This document shows, one piece after another, positions 30,931 through 40,339 of a DNA stretch of 64,000 nt. Every line of letters starts with the position of its first letter. Position 1 is the first letter of the stretch. Position numbers and translations under genes: made by a program. This DNA comes from Vicia villosa (Eukaryota; Streptophyta; Magnoliopsida; Fabales; Fabaceae): assembly GCF_029867415.1 (NCBI RefSeq), contig NC_081184.1:105509692-105573691 (forward strand), read 5' to 3'. The notes below the pieces were generated by a model. It saw only the letters and a list, made by a program, of their open reading frames with translations. It did no database searches and was not told the DNA's origin.

Positions 30931-33900
30931 TCATTCTGGGCATAAATCCATACTGATGTTCTTCATAATGAACTTAAACCTATCTTTAGCCAGGGGTTTT
31001 GTAAAGATATCAGCCCATTGATGGTCTGTATCCACAAAGTTTAAAGATAGAACACCCTTCTGAACATAGTCCCTTATGAAATGATGTTTAATCTCAATAT
31101 GTTTAGCTTTTGAATGAAGAATAGGATTCTTAGATAAACATATAGCAGAAGTATTATCATAGAATATAGGAATGTTACTCTCATATATCTGATAATCTTC
31201 TAGCTGACTCTTCATCCAGAGCATCTGTGTACTGCATCCAGCAGCAGTGACATATTCTGCTTCTGTTGTTGATAGAGCAATAGTTGCTTGCTTCTTGCTA
31301 TACCAGGAGATCAAATGACTTCCAAGAAATTGGCAACTTCCTGAAGTACTCTTTCTTTCAATTCTGTCTCCAGCATAGTCAGCATCGCAGAATCCTACTA
31401 AGTTGTATTCTTTAGATTTTCTGTAAACTAAGCCAACATTAGTAGTACCATTCAGATACCTTAGAATTCTCTTAACAGCAGTTAGATGAGATTCTCTAGG
31501 ATCTGATTGGAATCTAGCACACAAACAAACACTGAACAGAATGTCAGGTCTAGAAGCAGTCAAATATAGAAGAGATCCAATCATACCTCTGTATAACTTC
31601 TGATCTACCTTCTTACTTACCTCATCCTTACCTAGGATGCATGTTGGATGCATAGGAGTTTTGGCTTCTTTGCAGTCTAGAAGATTAAACTTCTTCAGAA
31701 GTTCCTTCACATACTTGGTTTGGTGAACATACGTTCCTTCTGATGTTTGATTTATTTGTATTCCAAGGAAATACTTGAGTTCTCCCATCATGCTCATTTC
31801 AAACTCAGCCTGCATAGACTCAGCAAACTCCTTTCCAAGTGTAGCATTAGATGTTCCAAAAATAATATCATCTACATATATTTGACAAATTAAAATATCC
31901 CTTTTAAAGGTTTTACAAAAGAGAGTAGTGTCCACTTTTCCTCTAGTGAAACCATTATCCAGAAGGAAAGAACTTAAGCGTTCATACCAAGCTCTGGGAG
32001 CTTGTTTCAATCCATACAACGATTTCTTTAGTTTAAAAACATGATTAGGAGACATAGAGTCTTCAAAACCAGGAGGTTGATGGACATAAACTTCTTCATC
32101 TATATAACCATTTAAGAAGGCACTCTTAACATCCATCTGATAGAGAGTGATGTTATGTTGAGTGGCAAATGAAATTAATAGACGAATAGATTCTAACCTG
32201 GCCACTGGTGCAAAGGTTTCTGTATAGTCAATCCCTTCTTGCTGACTGTAACCCTGAGCCACCAGTCTGGCTTTGTTCCTTACCACTTCACCTTTCTCAC
32301 TGAGCTTGTTTCTGAAGACCCATTTTGTACCGATTATATTAAATCCATCTGGTCTAGGAACAAGATTCCAAACATCATCCCTTGTAAACTGATTCAGTTC
32401 TTCTTGCATAGCAATTATCCAGTCTGGATCTTCTAGAGCATGATCAACAGAAGTTGGCTCGATCAAAGATGCAAGACCTAATTGACAGTCTGCATTGTTC
32501 TTAAGGAATGCTCTTGTTCTGATTGGATCATCCTTCTTTCCAAGAATGACATCTTCTGAATGACCAGAGATGAGTCTGGATGATCTTCTGACAGATGGTT
32601 CTTCAGAAATGCTTAGATTCTCCAGAGAAGCTGATACTTGATCTTCAGATTCTTTGCTTCTGAGAAGCTCTGCTTCTGATGCGTTGCTTCTTGGCTCAAC
32701 AACTTCTGATACATCAATATCACAATCTGCAAAATTATCAAACTGCTTTGGTTTTTCAGAACCAAGCTTATCATCAAACCTGATATTGATTGATTCTTCT
32801 ACAATCAATGTTTCAGTATTGTATACTCTGTAGCCTTTTGAGCGTTCAGAATATCCAAGAAGGAAACATTTTTGTGCTTTGGAATCAAACTTACCAAGAT
32901 GATCTTTAGTGTTCAGAATAAAGCATACACATCCAAAAGGATGGAAATATGAAATGTTGGGCTTTATATTCTTCCACAATTCATAAGGAGTCTTATTTAG
33001 AATAGGTCTGATAGAGATTCTATTCTGAATATAGCATGCAGTGTTTATTGCTTCTGCCCAGAAATGCTTAGCCATATTGGTTTCATTGATCATGGTTCTG
33101 GCCATTTCTTGCAGAGTCCTATTCTTTCGTTCTACAACTCCATTTTGCTGTGAAGTTCTAGGACAAGAGAAATCATGGGCAATACCATTTTCTTTGAAGA
33201 ATTCTTCAAAGAATCTGTTCTCAAATTCACCACCATGATCACTTCTAACCTTTATGATTTTACACTCTTTTTCAGATTGAATCTGAATGCAGAAATCAAA
33301 GAACACTGAATGGGACTCATCCTTGTGTTTCAAGAATTTTACCCATGTCCAGCGGCTATAATCATCTACGATGACTAATCCATATTTCTTCCCTCTGACA
33401 GATGCTGTTTTGACTGGGCCAAACAGATCAATGTGCAAGAGTTCTAATGGCCTTGAGGTAGAAACAACATTCTTGGACTTGAATGCAGGTTTGGTGAACT
33501 TGCCCTTCTGACATGCTTCACAAAGAGCATCTGATTTGAATTTCAGATTAGGGAGTCCTCTGACAAGATCCAGTTTGTTAATCTGAGAAATCTTTCTCAA
33601 ACTAGCATTACCTAATCTTCTGTGCCAGACCCACTGCTCTTCAGAAACAGACATAAGACAAGTCACCTTCTGACTCATAAGATCTTGCAGATCTGTCTTA
33701 TAAATGTTGTTCTTCCTCTTGCCGGTAAATAGGATTGAGCCATCCTTCTGATTTACAGCCTTGCAAGACTTTTGATTAAAGATTATATCATAACCATTGT
33801 CACTCAATTGACTGATAGATAAGAGGTTATGTGTTAATCCTTCTACAAGAAGTACATTTGAAATGGAAGGAGAGTTACCAGACTTTATAGTTCCAGAGCC

Positions 33901-34065
33901 AATTATCTTGCCCTTCTGATCTCCTCCAAACTTGACTTCTCCTCCAGACTTAAGCACCAGGTCTTGGAACATAGACCTTCTTCCTGTCATGTGTCGTGAG
34001 CATCCAGAGTCCAGGTACCACGACATGTTGTGCTTTGTCCTTTTTGCAGCCAAGGATATCTGCAA
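30931..34065 (-). CDS. pol: copia pol polyprotein: protease, integrase, RT, RNase H
   Basis: Uninterrupted and open from 34125. No ATG precedes the protease, so it is presumably made as a gag fusion. Numbering residues from the codon at 34065: protease DSG (19-21); integrase zinc motif H148...C182-C185, with Asn153 where the second His is expected; integrase catalytic D213, D276, E312; RT with D645 (QMDVKSAFLNG) and YVDD at 730-733; RNase H with D894, E935/E937 and D970 (DNTSAI). The order integrase before RT is diagnostic of Ty1/copia. Pol lies in the +1 frame relative to gag, and its open frame overlaps gag by about 176 nt. All catalytic residues I can check are present; the zinc-ligand change may reduce integration. 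Confidence 0.95.
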   Translation of the reverse strand: MQISLAAKRTKHNMSWYLDSGCSRHMTGRRSMFQDLVLKSGGEVKFGGDQKGKIIGSGTIKSGNSPSISNVLLVEGLTHNLLSISQLSDNGYDIIFNQKSCKAVNQKDGSILFTGKRKNNIYKTDLQDLMSQKVTCLMSVSEEQWVWHRRLGNASLRKISQINKLDLVRGLPNLKFKSDALCEACQKGKFTKPAFKSKNVVSTSRPLELLHIDLFGPVKTASVRGKKYGLVIVDDYSRWTWVKFLKHKDESHSVFFDFCIQIQSEKECKIIKVRSDHGGEFENRFFEEFFKENGIAHDFSCPRTSQQNGVVERKNRTLQEMARTMINETNMAKHFWAEAINTACYIQNRISIRPILNKTPYELWKNIKPNISYFHPFGCVCFILNTKDHLGKFDSKAQKCFLLGYSERSKGYRVYNTETLIVEESINIRFDDKLGSEKPKQFDNFADCDIDVSEVVEPRSNASEAELLRSKESEDQVSASLENLSISEEPSVRRSSRLISGHSEDVILGKKDDPIRTRAFLKNNADCQLGLASLIEPTSVDHALEDPDWIIAMQEELNQFTRDDVWNLVPRPDGFNIIGTKWVFRNKLSEKGEVVRNKARLVAQGYSQQEGIDYTETFAPVARLESIRLLISFATQHNITLYQMDVKSAFLNGYIDEEVYVHQPPGFEDSMSPNHVFKLKKSLYGLKQAPRAWYERLSSFLLDNGFTRGKVDTTLFCKTFKRDILICQIYVDDIIFGTSNATLGKEFAESMQAEFEMSMMGELKYFLGIQINQTSEGTYVHQTKYVKELLKKFNLLDCKEAKTPMHPTCILGKDEVSKKVDQKLYRGMIGSLLYLTASRPDILFSVCLCARFQSDPRESHLTAVKRILRYLNGTTNVGLVYRKSKEYNLVGFCDADYAGDRIERKSTSGSCQFLGSHLISWYSKKQATIALSTTEAEYVTAAGCSTQMLWMKSQLEDYQIYESNIPIFYDNTSAICLSKNPILHSKAKHIEIKHHFIRDYVQKGVLSLNFVDTDHQWADIFTKPLAKDRFKFIMKNISMDLCPE

Positions 34066-35863
34066 TAGGAATAATCTTATCCTTAGGTACCCACATTTTC
34101 TTGGGTCCTTTCTTGTTAGATTTTCTCAAGTTCTGATTGAACTTGGGTTTAACATTGTAAGCAATAGGAGGAACAGCATGATAATTCTTAATGTGAGTTT
34201 CATGATATTTCCTAGGTTGTGTCACATGCTTCTTAGTGTGTGTAATGTGAAAACTTTGAGCATGTGAAGTGTGCCTAATATCATGTGAGTGGCCATACTT
34301 GAACTGATCATACAATGGCTTGTATGTGATTTTCATTTTATCAACAGGTTCAAGTTTGTATGGGGTTTCACCCTCAAAACCAATGCCGACTCTTTTGTTT
34401 CCAGACACAGCATATATCATAGAAGCTAGCTGACTTCTGCCAATACTTCTAGATAAGAACTTCCTGAAACTTAAATCATATTCTTTCAGAATATGGTTTA
34501 GACTAGGAGTGGATTTTTCTGAATCAGAAGGAGATCCAACATTATTGGATAATTTTAACAGTTTTTCTTTTAATTCAGAATTCTCCAACTCAAGCTTCTT
34601 TGTTTCAAATTCAAATAGCTTTTTCAGCTTTTTGTATTTGAGACTAATCTGAGACTTGAATTCCAGAAGTTCTGTTAGACTGGAAACTAACTCATCTCTA
34701 GTAAGTTCAGAAAATACCTCTTCAGAATCTGATTCTGATGTAGATTCTGATCCGTCATCTTCTGTCGCCATCAGCGCACAGTTGGCCTGCTCATCTTCAG
34801 AGTCTGAATCATCTTCTGACTCATCCCAGGTTGCCATAAGACCTTTCTTCTTATGAAACTTCTTCTTGGGATTTTCTTTCAGAAGTTTTGGACATTCATT
34901 CTTGAAGTGTCCAGGCTCATTGCATTCATAGCACATGACCTTCTTCTTTTCAAATCTTCTGTCATCAGAAGATTCTCCACGTTCAAATTTCTTTGAACTT
35001 CTGACGCCTCTGAACTTCCTTTGCTTGTTCTTCCAGAGTTGATTTAGCCTTCTGAAGATCAAGGACAGTTCATCTTCTTCTTCGGATTCTGATTCTTCAG
35101 GATCTTCTTCTCTAGCCTGAAAAGCGTTAGTGCATTTCTTGATATTGGATTTTAATGCAATAGACTTACCTTTCTTTTGAGGCTCGTTTGCATCCAGTTC
35201 AATTTCATGACTCCTCAGGGCACTGATCAGCTCTTCCAAAGAGACTTCATTTAGATTCTTCGCAATCTTAAATGCAGTCACCATAGGACCCCATCTTCTG
35301 GGTAAGCTTCTGATGATCTTTTTTACGTGATCAGCCTTGGTGTATCCCTTGTCAAGAACTCTCAATCCAGCAGTAAGAGTTTGAAATCTTGAAAACATCT
35401 TTTCAATGTCTTCATCATCCTCCATCTTGAAGGCTTCATATTTCTGGATTAGAGCAAGAGCTTTAGTCTCCTTGACTTGAGCATTTCCTTCATGAGTCAT
35501 TTTCAAGGACTCATATATGTCATAGGCCGTTTCCCTGTTAGATATCTTCTCATACTCAGCATGAGAGATAGCATTCAGCAAAACAGTTCTGCATTTATGA
35601 TGATTCCTGAAAAGCTTCTTCTGATCATCACTCATTTCTTGCCTTGTCAGCTTTACGCCACTGGCATTTACCGGATGTTTGTAACCATCCATCAGAAGAT
35701 CCCATAGATCACCATCTAGACCAAGAAAGTAACTTTCCAGTTTATTTTTCCAGTATTCAAAGTTTTCACCATCAAATACCGGTGGTCTAGTATAACCATT
35801 GTTACCGTTGTGTTGCTCAGCAGAGCCAGATGTAGATGTAGACTTTGCAGTTTCATCAGCCAT
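33950..35863 (-). CDS. gag: copia gag polyprotein with CCHC zinc knuckle
   Basis: 637 residues, uninterrupted, starting at the first ATG 72 bp inside the PBS. Residues ~25-230 are the UBN2-type copia gag core (PPVFDGENFEYWKNKLESYF, then helical repeats, RSLPRRW). An acidic Glu/Ser stretch lies at ~253-266. A CCHC knuckle, CYECNEPGHFKNEC, lies at 311-324. Further acidic Ser/Asp/Glu segments follow, then a coiled coil at ~400-445 and a basic, His-rich region. The C terminus (VPGLWMLTTHDRKK, YVPRPGA) lies in the segment overlapping pol. The protein forms the capsid and packages RNA. Length exceeds that of small copia gags but fits SIRE-like elements. Confidence 0.93.
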   Translation of the reverse strand: MADETAKSTSTSGSAEQHNGNNGYTRPPVFDGENFEYWKNKLESYFLGLDGDLWDLLMDGYKHPVNASGVKLTRQEMSDDQKKLFRNHHKCRTVLLNAISHAEYEKISNRETAYDIYESLKMTHEGNAQVKETKALALIQKYEAFKMEDDEDIEKMFSRFQTLTAGLRVLDKGYTKADHVKKIIRSLPRRWGPMVTAFKIAKNLNEVSLEELISALRSHEIELDANEPQKKGKSIALKSNIKKCTNAFQAREEDPEESESEEEDELSLIFRRLNQLWKNKQRKFRGVRSSKKFERGESSDDRRFEKKKVMCYECNEPGHFKNECPKLLKENPKKKFHKKKGLMATWDESEDDSDSEDEQANCALMATEDDGSESTSESDSEEVFSELTRDELVSSLTELLEFKSQISLKYKKLKKLFEFETKKLELENSELKEKLLKLSNNVGSPSDSEKSTPSLNHILKEYDLSFRKFLSRSIGRSQLASMIYAVSGNKRVGIGFEGETPYKLEPVDKMKITYKPLYDQFKYGHSHDIRHTSHAQSFHITHTKKHVTQPRKYHETHIKNYHAVPPIAYNVKPKFNQNLRKSNKKGPKKMWVPKDKIIPIADILGCKKDKAQHVVVPGLWMLTTHDRKKVYVPRPGA

Positions 35864-35932
35864 CTTTTACTGAAGCGTTTTTCTCTTCTTGAATCTTTTC
35901 TAAACACGGTTAAGTGCTTGCACCTTAGAACC

Positions 35933-35947
35933 GGCGCTCTGATGCCA
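35933..35947 (-). other. Primer-binding site of the copia element
   Basis: The minus strand reads TGGCATCAGAGCGCC two bases inside the 5' LTR. It resembles the initiator-Met-tRNA PBS TGGTATCAGAGCC with small differences. Confidence 0.85.
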
Positions 35948-35949
35948 AT

Positions 35950-37155
35950 TGAAGGATAGAAAAACACTTAGAAAGGGGGGGTTTGAATAAGTGTAGCTTT
36001 AAAAACTTGACCGATAAAAATAAATTGCACAGTTATTTTTATCTTGGTTCGTTGTTAACTAAACTACTCCAGTCCACCCCCGCAGAGATGATTTACCTCA
36101 ACTGAGGATTTAATCCACTAATCGCACGGATTACAATGGTTCTCCACTTAGTCAGCAACTAAGTCTTCCAGAGTCTTCTGATCACACACTGATCACTCCA
36201 GGAACAACTGCTTAGATACCCTCTAAGACTTTCTAGAGTATTCTGATCCACACGATCACTCTAGTTACAACCTGCTTAGATAACCTCTAAGACTTCCTAG
36301 AGTATTCTGATCCACACGATCACTCTAGTTCCTTACAACTTAATGTAATCTATTCTAAGAGTATTACAATTGCTTCTTAAAAGCTATAATCACAAACTGT
36401 GATATTTCTCTTAACGTTTAAGCTTAATCTCACTAATATATTACAACAGCAATGTAGTGAGCTTTGATGAAGATGAAGATTCTGAGCTTTGAATAGAACA
36501 GAGTTTCAGCAAGTTAATATGAGTTGTTTTGTTCAGAATCGTTAACCTTGCTTCTCATCAGAACTTCATATATATAGGCGTTAGAGAAGATGACCGTTGA
36601 GTGCATTTAATGCTTTGTGTGTTCCGTACAGCATCGCATTTAATGTTATACGCTTTTGTCAACTACCTCGAGCCTTGTTCACGCTGTGTCTACTGACGTT
36701 GCCTTTAATAGCTTCTAACGTTCCTTTTGTCAGTCAGCGTAGCCTGCCACATGTACTTCCTTCTGATCTGATGTTTGTGAATACAACGTTTGAATATCAT
36801 CAGAGTCAAACAGCTTGGTGCAAAGCATCTTCTGATCTTCTGACCTTGAAGTGCTTCTGAGCGTGATACCATCAGAACTTCAGTGCTTCTGATCTCATGT
36901 TCTTCTGATGCTTCCATAGACCCATGTTCTGATTCTGCTTCGACCATCTTCTGATGTCTTGCCAGACCATGTTCTGATGTTGCATGCTGAACCCTTTGAG
37001 ATAAAGCTTCTGAGCGCTGAATTATGCATACTCTTTATATATTTCCTGAAAAGGAAATTGCATTGGATTAGAGTATCATATTATCTTAAGCAAAATTTAT
37101 ATTATTGTTATCATCAAAACTAAGATAATTGATCAGAACAAATCTTGTTCTAACA
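35950..37155 (-). mobile_element. 5' LTR of the copia element
   Basis: Same 1206-bp length and termini as the 3' LTR. It lies next to the PBS, which fixes the element's orientation. Confidence 0.95.
36567..36577 (-). promoter_or_regulatory. TATA box of the copia LTR promoter
   Basis: The minus strand reads CTATATATATG, about 580 bp from the LTR start. Transcription toward lower coordinates would begin near 36535. Confidence 0.6.
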
Positions 37156-37160
37156 GATGT

Positions 37161-39633
37161 ATCTCGCCCCTGTATGTCGGGAATTCTGTTCAGAACCATT
37201 TCCATAGAGGAAGCTGCAACCCTTGAGTCCCCTTTTTTGATTTCTGAGGTTAGGGAAGCAGTGTGGGCTTGCGAGGGATCCAAAAGTCCAGGGCCGGACG
37301 GTTATAACATCAATTTCATCAAGAGATGCTGGAGTTTTTTGGAGCAGGATTTTGTTAAATTGTTCAGTGATTTCCACAAATACGGTAGGCTTTCAAAGGC
37401 AATTATCTCCTCGTTCCTTACTCTCATACCAAAAAGAGAGAATCCTTTGGGCTTAGACGACTACAGGCCCATCTGTCTTGTGGGATGCGTCTACAAGATT
37501 ATTTCCAAGCTGCTAGCTTCAAGGCTCAAAAGGGTGTTGGATCCTATAGTGTCGGTAAATCAGAGTGCTTTCGTTCCGGGAAGACTTTTATTGGATGGTG
37601 TGCTGGTTGCCAATGAAGTAGTTGATCATGCGAAGAAGTCAAAACAAAAGTGTCTTCTGTTCAAAGTAGATTTCCAAAAAGCTTACGACACCGTGAGTTG
37701 GAGCTACCTTAAAAGCGTAATGAATAGGATGGGCTTCGGAAATCGATGGATGAAGTGGATGGATGCTACAGTTTTTACTAGTTGGATGTCAGTGCTAGTG
37801 AACGGCAGCGCAACCAAAGATTTCAAGGTGGAAAGAGGGCTTCGCCAAGGAGACCCATTGTCTCCTTTCTTATTTGTTCTGGCTGCAGAAGGATTAGCGG
37901 GTTTAGTGAATAAAGCTCTTCTTGCAGGTGACTATTGCGGGTACAAGGTGGGAAGGGAGTGCGTCGTGAATTTGCTGCAGTTCGCTGATGACACTCTAAT
38001 GGTAGGAGCAGCATCTTGGAAGCAAGTGTGGACGTTGAAGGCTATCCTGAGAGTTTTCGAAGTGGCTTCCGGTCTGAAGGTGAATTACAATAAATGCAGG
38101 ATTATTGGGATCAATACTGATTCTCGTTTTATGGAGGCTGCCTCTTATTTTTTATCCTGCAGGATTGAAGCTAGTTCTTTCAGATTCCTTGGCATCCCGA
38201 TCGGATGCAATCCGGATCTTTGTTCCACTTGGGATTCTATGATCACAAAGCTAAAACTGAAACTGAACAACTGGAAGAACAGATTCTTGAGTTTTGGGGG
38301 CAGAATCACACTTCTGAAATTGGTGTTATCTAGCTTAGCAATTTTCCAATTGTCTTTCTATCAAGCACCTTTGAAAGTTTGCAAGGAAATCCAACGTATT
38401 CAATCGCGTTTCTTGTGGGGAGGTTGTAGTGATCGTAGGAAAGTTCATTGGGTCTCTTGGGACCGGATCTGTCAGCCAATTGAGCAAGGAGGATTAGGGG
38501 TGAGGCATGTTAGCACTTTCAATAAGGCCCTTCTGCTTAAATGGAGCTGGAGGATTTTCAATAACGAGAATGCGCTGTGGCTGAACGTGTTGAAGTCCAA
38601 ATACGGTTCAGTGCAAGTAGCTTTGTGCGAAGGTTTTCAGAGGGGTGGCAGAAGGAACTTCTCAACCTGGTGGAAAGATTTAATTGATTTGGAAGCGGGC
38701 AATACAGAATCGGTTTTAGCTGGAGACATCTCCTATCGCTTGGGAGGTGACAGTGCTACTCTTTTCTGGGAATCTTTTTGGTGTGGTGCTTCTCCCTTCA
38801 AAGAAGCCTTCACAGAATTATATGCTGTCAGCTCAATGAAGGGGAGGATGGTGTGCGAGTTCGGAAAGTGGATCGGGGACAGTTGGCATTGGGGTGACTT
38901 CGGTATACAGCAGGTTTTGTTGTCTGATTCCTTTTTTGCAGAATACCAGTACTTTCTTTTGCTCATCGAGTCAGTTTCAACGGTAAAGGAAAACTCGGAT
39001 GTGGTGCAATGGAATCATGATAGGGACCATGGTTACAGTGTGAAAGCAGGGTATGAGTGTTTGATGGGCAGAGTTGAGGTTCTGAATGTAGATGAAGATT
39101 TTACAAGAGCGTTTCGGATGTTGTGGTCGGTAGATGCGCTGTTCAATATTAAGAGTTTTATTTGGAGATGTTTTTTAAACAGGTTACCCACCAAAGACCA
39201 GCTGGTTCGCAGAGGCATTCCTTTATCAAATTCGGATCCGCTCTGTGTTTTTTGTGCAGGGGAGGCGGAATCTTTAACTCACTTTTTATTCGGTTGTGTG
39301 GTAGCAAGGCGGGTGTGGAATAACATTGCGACTTGGACAGGTATGGATATGGTTCAGGAGGAGATTCCCTGGAAAAATTTCCTTCGGTGGGGTGTTACAG
39401 AGAGAAGGTTGAATATAAAAAGAAGGAAGGAGGGGTTAATATGGATGGCTGTGGTGAGGGGTCTTTGGCTAAGGAGAAATGATATTATCTTCAATAGTGG
39501 TTCTTGTAATGTGAACGATATCACTTGGGAGATCAAGTTGAAGGTGTGGAGATGGGCGTTTATAGGCGAAATTGCTTACTCCAAGTGTAATTTCTATGAT
39601 TTTTGTAAAAATCCTTTATTTTACTTAACGTAG
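37161..39633 (+). pseudogene. ORF2: LINE ORF2, 3' part: reverse transcriptase and zinc-binding C terminus
   Basis: Continuation of the L1 ORF2 after the copia element, with no stops to the TAG... end at 39633. Seen: SPGPDGYN and FLTLIPK-type RT motifs near the start; RPICLVGCVYKIISKLLASRL; the RT motif QSAFVPGR; KVDFQKAYDTVSW with its catalytic Asp; RQGDPLSPFLF; and FADD at 37981-37992. The C-terminal zf-RVT-like segment reads LPTKDQLVRRGI, then CVFCAGEAESLTHFLFGC, and the tail is Trp-rich. This enzyme copies L1 RNA at the nicked target. The domain itself looks intact, but it has been disconnected from the endonuclease by a frameshift and by the copia insertion. A reading that starts upstream at 37129 uses copia LTR bases and is not a natural start. 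Confidence 0.93.
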
Positions 39634-39746
39634 AATTCAGTTGGTAAGTAATTTCTTTTGTCCCCGAGCTTTTCGCTCCTCTTTTGTAAGCGGGTTCGAG
39701 TACCCCTAGTACTCGTTCTATATAATTTCTTGCTTATAAAAAAAAA
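39634..39746 (+). other. LINE 3' UTR and A-rich tail
   Basis: Short 3' UTR ending TTGCTTATAAAAAAAAA directly before the right target duplication. The tail marks the priming end of reverse transcription. Confidence 0.85.
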
Positions 39747-39814
39747 ACTAATTGGTTTTTTCTTTACCCACCTCCCTATGGGGTCAACCCCAGCGAATCC
39801 TCCATTTGCCCCTG

Positions 39815-40286
39815 CTTCGGAGATGCATCTCCGAAGTTATTTTTTTTTTAGATTTTTTTTTTAGATTTTTTTTTTACTTCGGAAATGCATCTCCAAAAAC
39901 ACCAATTTTTTGGTGTTTTCGGAGATACATTTCTGAATTGCATGAAAATTCAAAACCGTGAATATTTCGGAAATTCATTTCCGAAAACATACCTGCATAT
40001 ACAATTTTTCCTCCTTCATTATTACATCATTTTTTTCTCCAAAACTTCTCTAAACCCTCTCCAAAATTCAATCAATCTCCATCCATTTTTCGTCTCAAAA
40101 TCAAGTTTCAAACTGTGGATCACGTTAAAGGGAGCATAGAAAGCTACAATTTGAGGTAAACATCTCTCATTTCATCCCCTATTTCACTACATTGATTCAA
40201 CAAATTTATGCTGAAACCTGTGATGGTTCGGAAGTTCATTTCCGAAATATGTTACCTAACAAAATTCAGAAATGTACTTCCGAAAG
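39815..40286. repeat. Six TTCGGAxxT..TCCGAA palindromes at the MULE left end
   Basis: Roughly 22-bp dyads, centred on ATGCAT-like cores with TTCGGA and TCCGAA arms, lie at 39815-39836 (perfect), 39877-39898, 39917-39938, 39965-39986, 40226-40247 and 40265-40286. They are candidates for subterminal transposase-binding sites or hairpin-forming repeats. The role is inferred. Confidence 0.8.
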
Positions 40287-40339
40287 AAGCCCTGGCAGTT
40301 AAAAAAAACAGTTTTGGCCAATTTTGCTAATTTTTGCAT

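Larger units (their letters stand above)
27692..37155 (-). mobile_element. Young SIRE/Maximus-like Ty1/copia retrotransposon
   Basis: Complete element with LTRs at 27692-28897 (3') and 35950-37155 (5'), both 1206 bp, flanked by target duplication GATGT at 27687-27691 and 37156-37160. Order on the minus strand: 5' LTR, PBS, gag, pol (protease-integrase-RT-RNase H, the copia order), ~2 kb 3' region, PPT, 3' LTR. I count 8 mismatches between the LTRs by eye (about 0.7%), seven of them transitions, so it is recent. Lineage is inferred from the PPT, long gag and long 3' region. Both major frames are open, although one integrase zinc ligand is changed. Confidence 0.95.
24482..39746 (+). mobile_element. 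L1-type LINE, full length, split by a copia insertion
   Basis: Flanked by a perfect 19-bp target duplication ACTAATTGGTTTTTTCTTT at 24463-24481 and 39747-39765, and ending in an A-rich tail (39738-39746). Removing the copia insertion (27692-37155) and one copy of its 5-bp duplication leaves about 5.8 kb: a 39-bp leader, ORF1, ORF2 and a ~110-bp 3' UTR. It has ORF1 with an RRM and ORF2 with AP-like endonuclease, RT and a C-terminal zinc motif, as in plant L1. The duplication length and A tail fit target-primed reverse transcription. The frameshift in ORF2 and the copia insertion make it inactive. Confidence 0.95.

Noticed and set aside
37129..37160. Start of the RT frame inside the copia LTR
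   Set aside because: The frame is open by chance across the LTR end and target duplication; the LINE sequence begins only after it.
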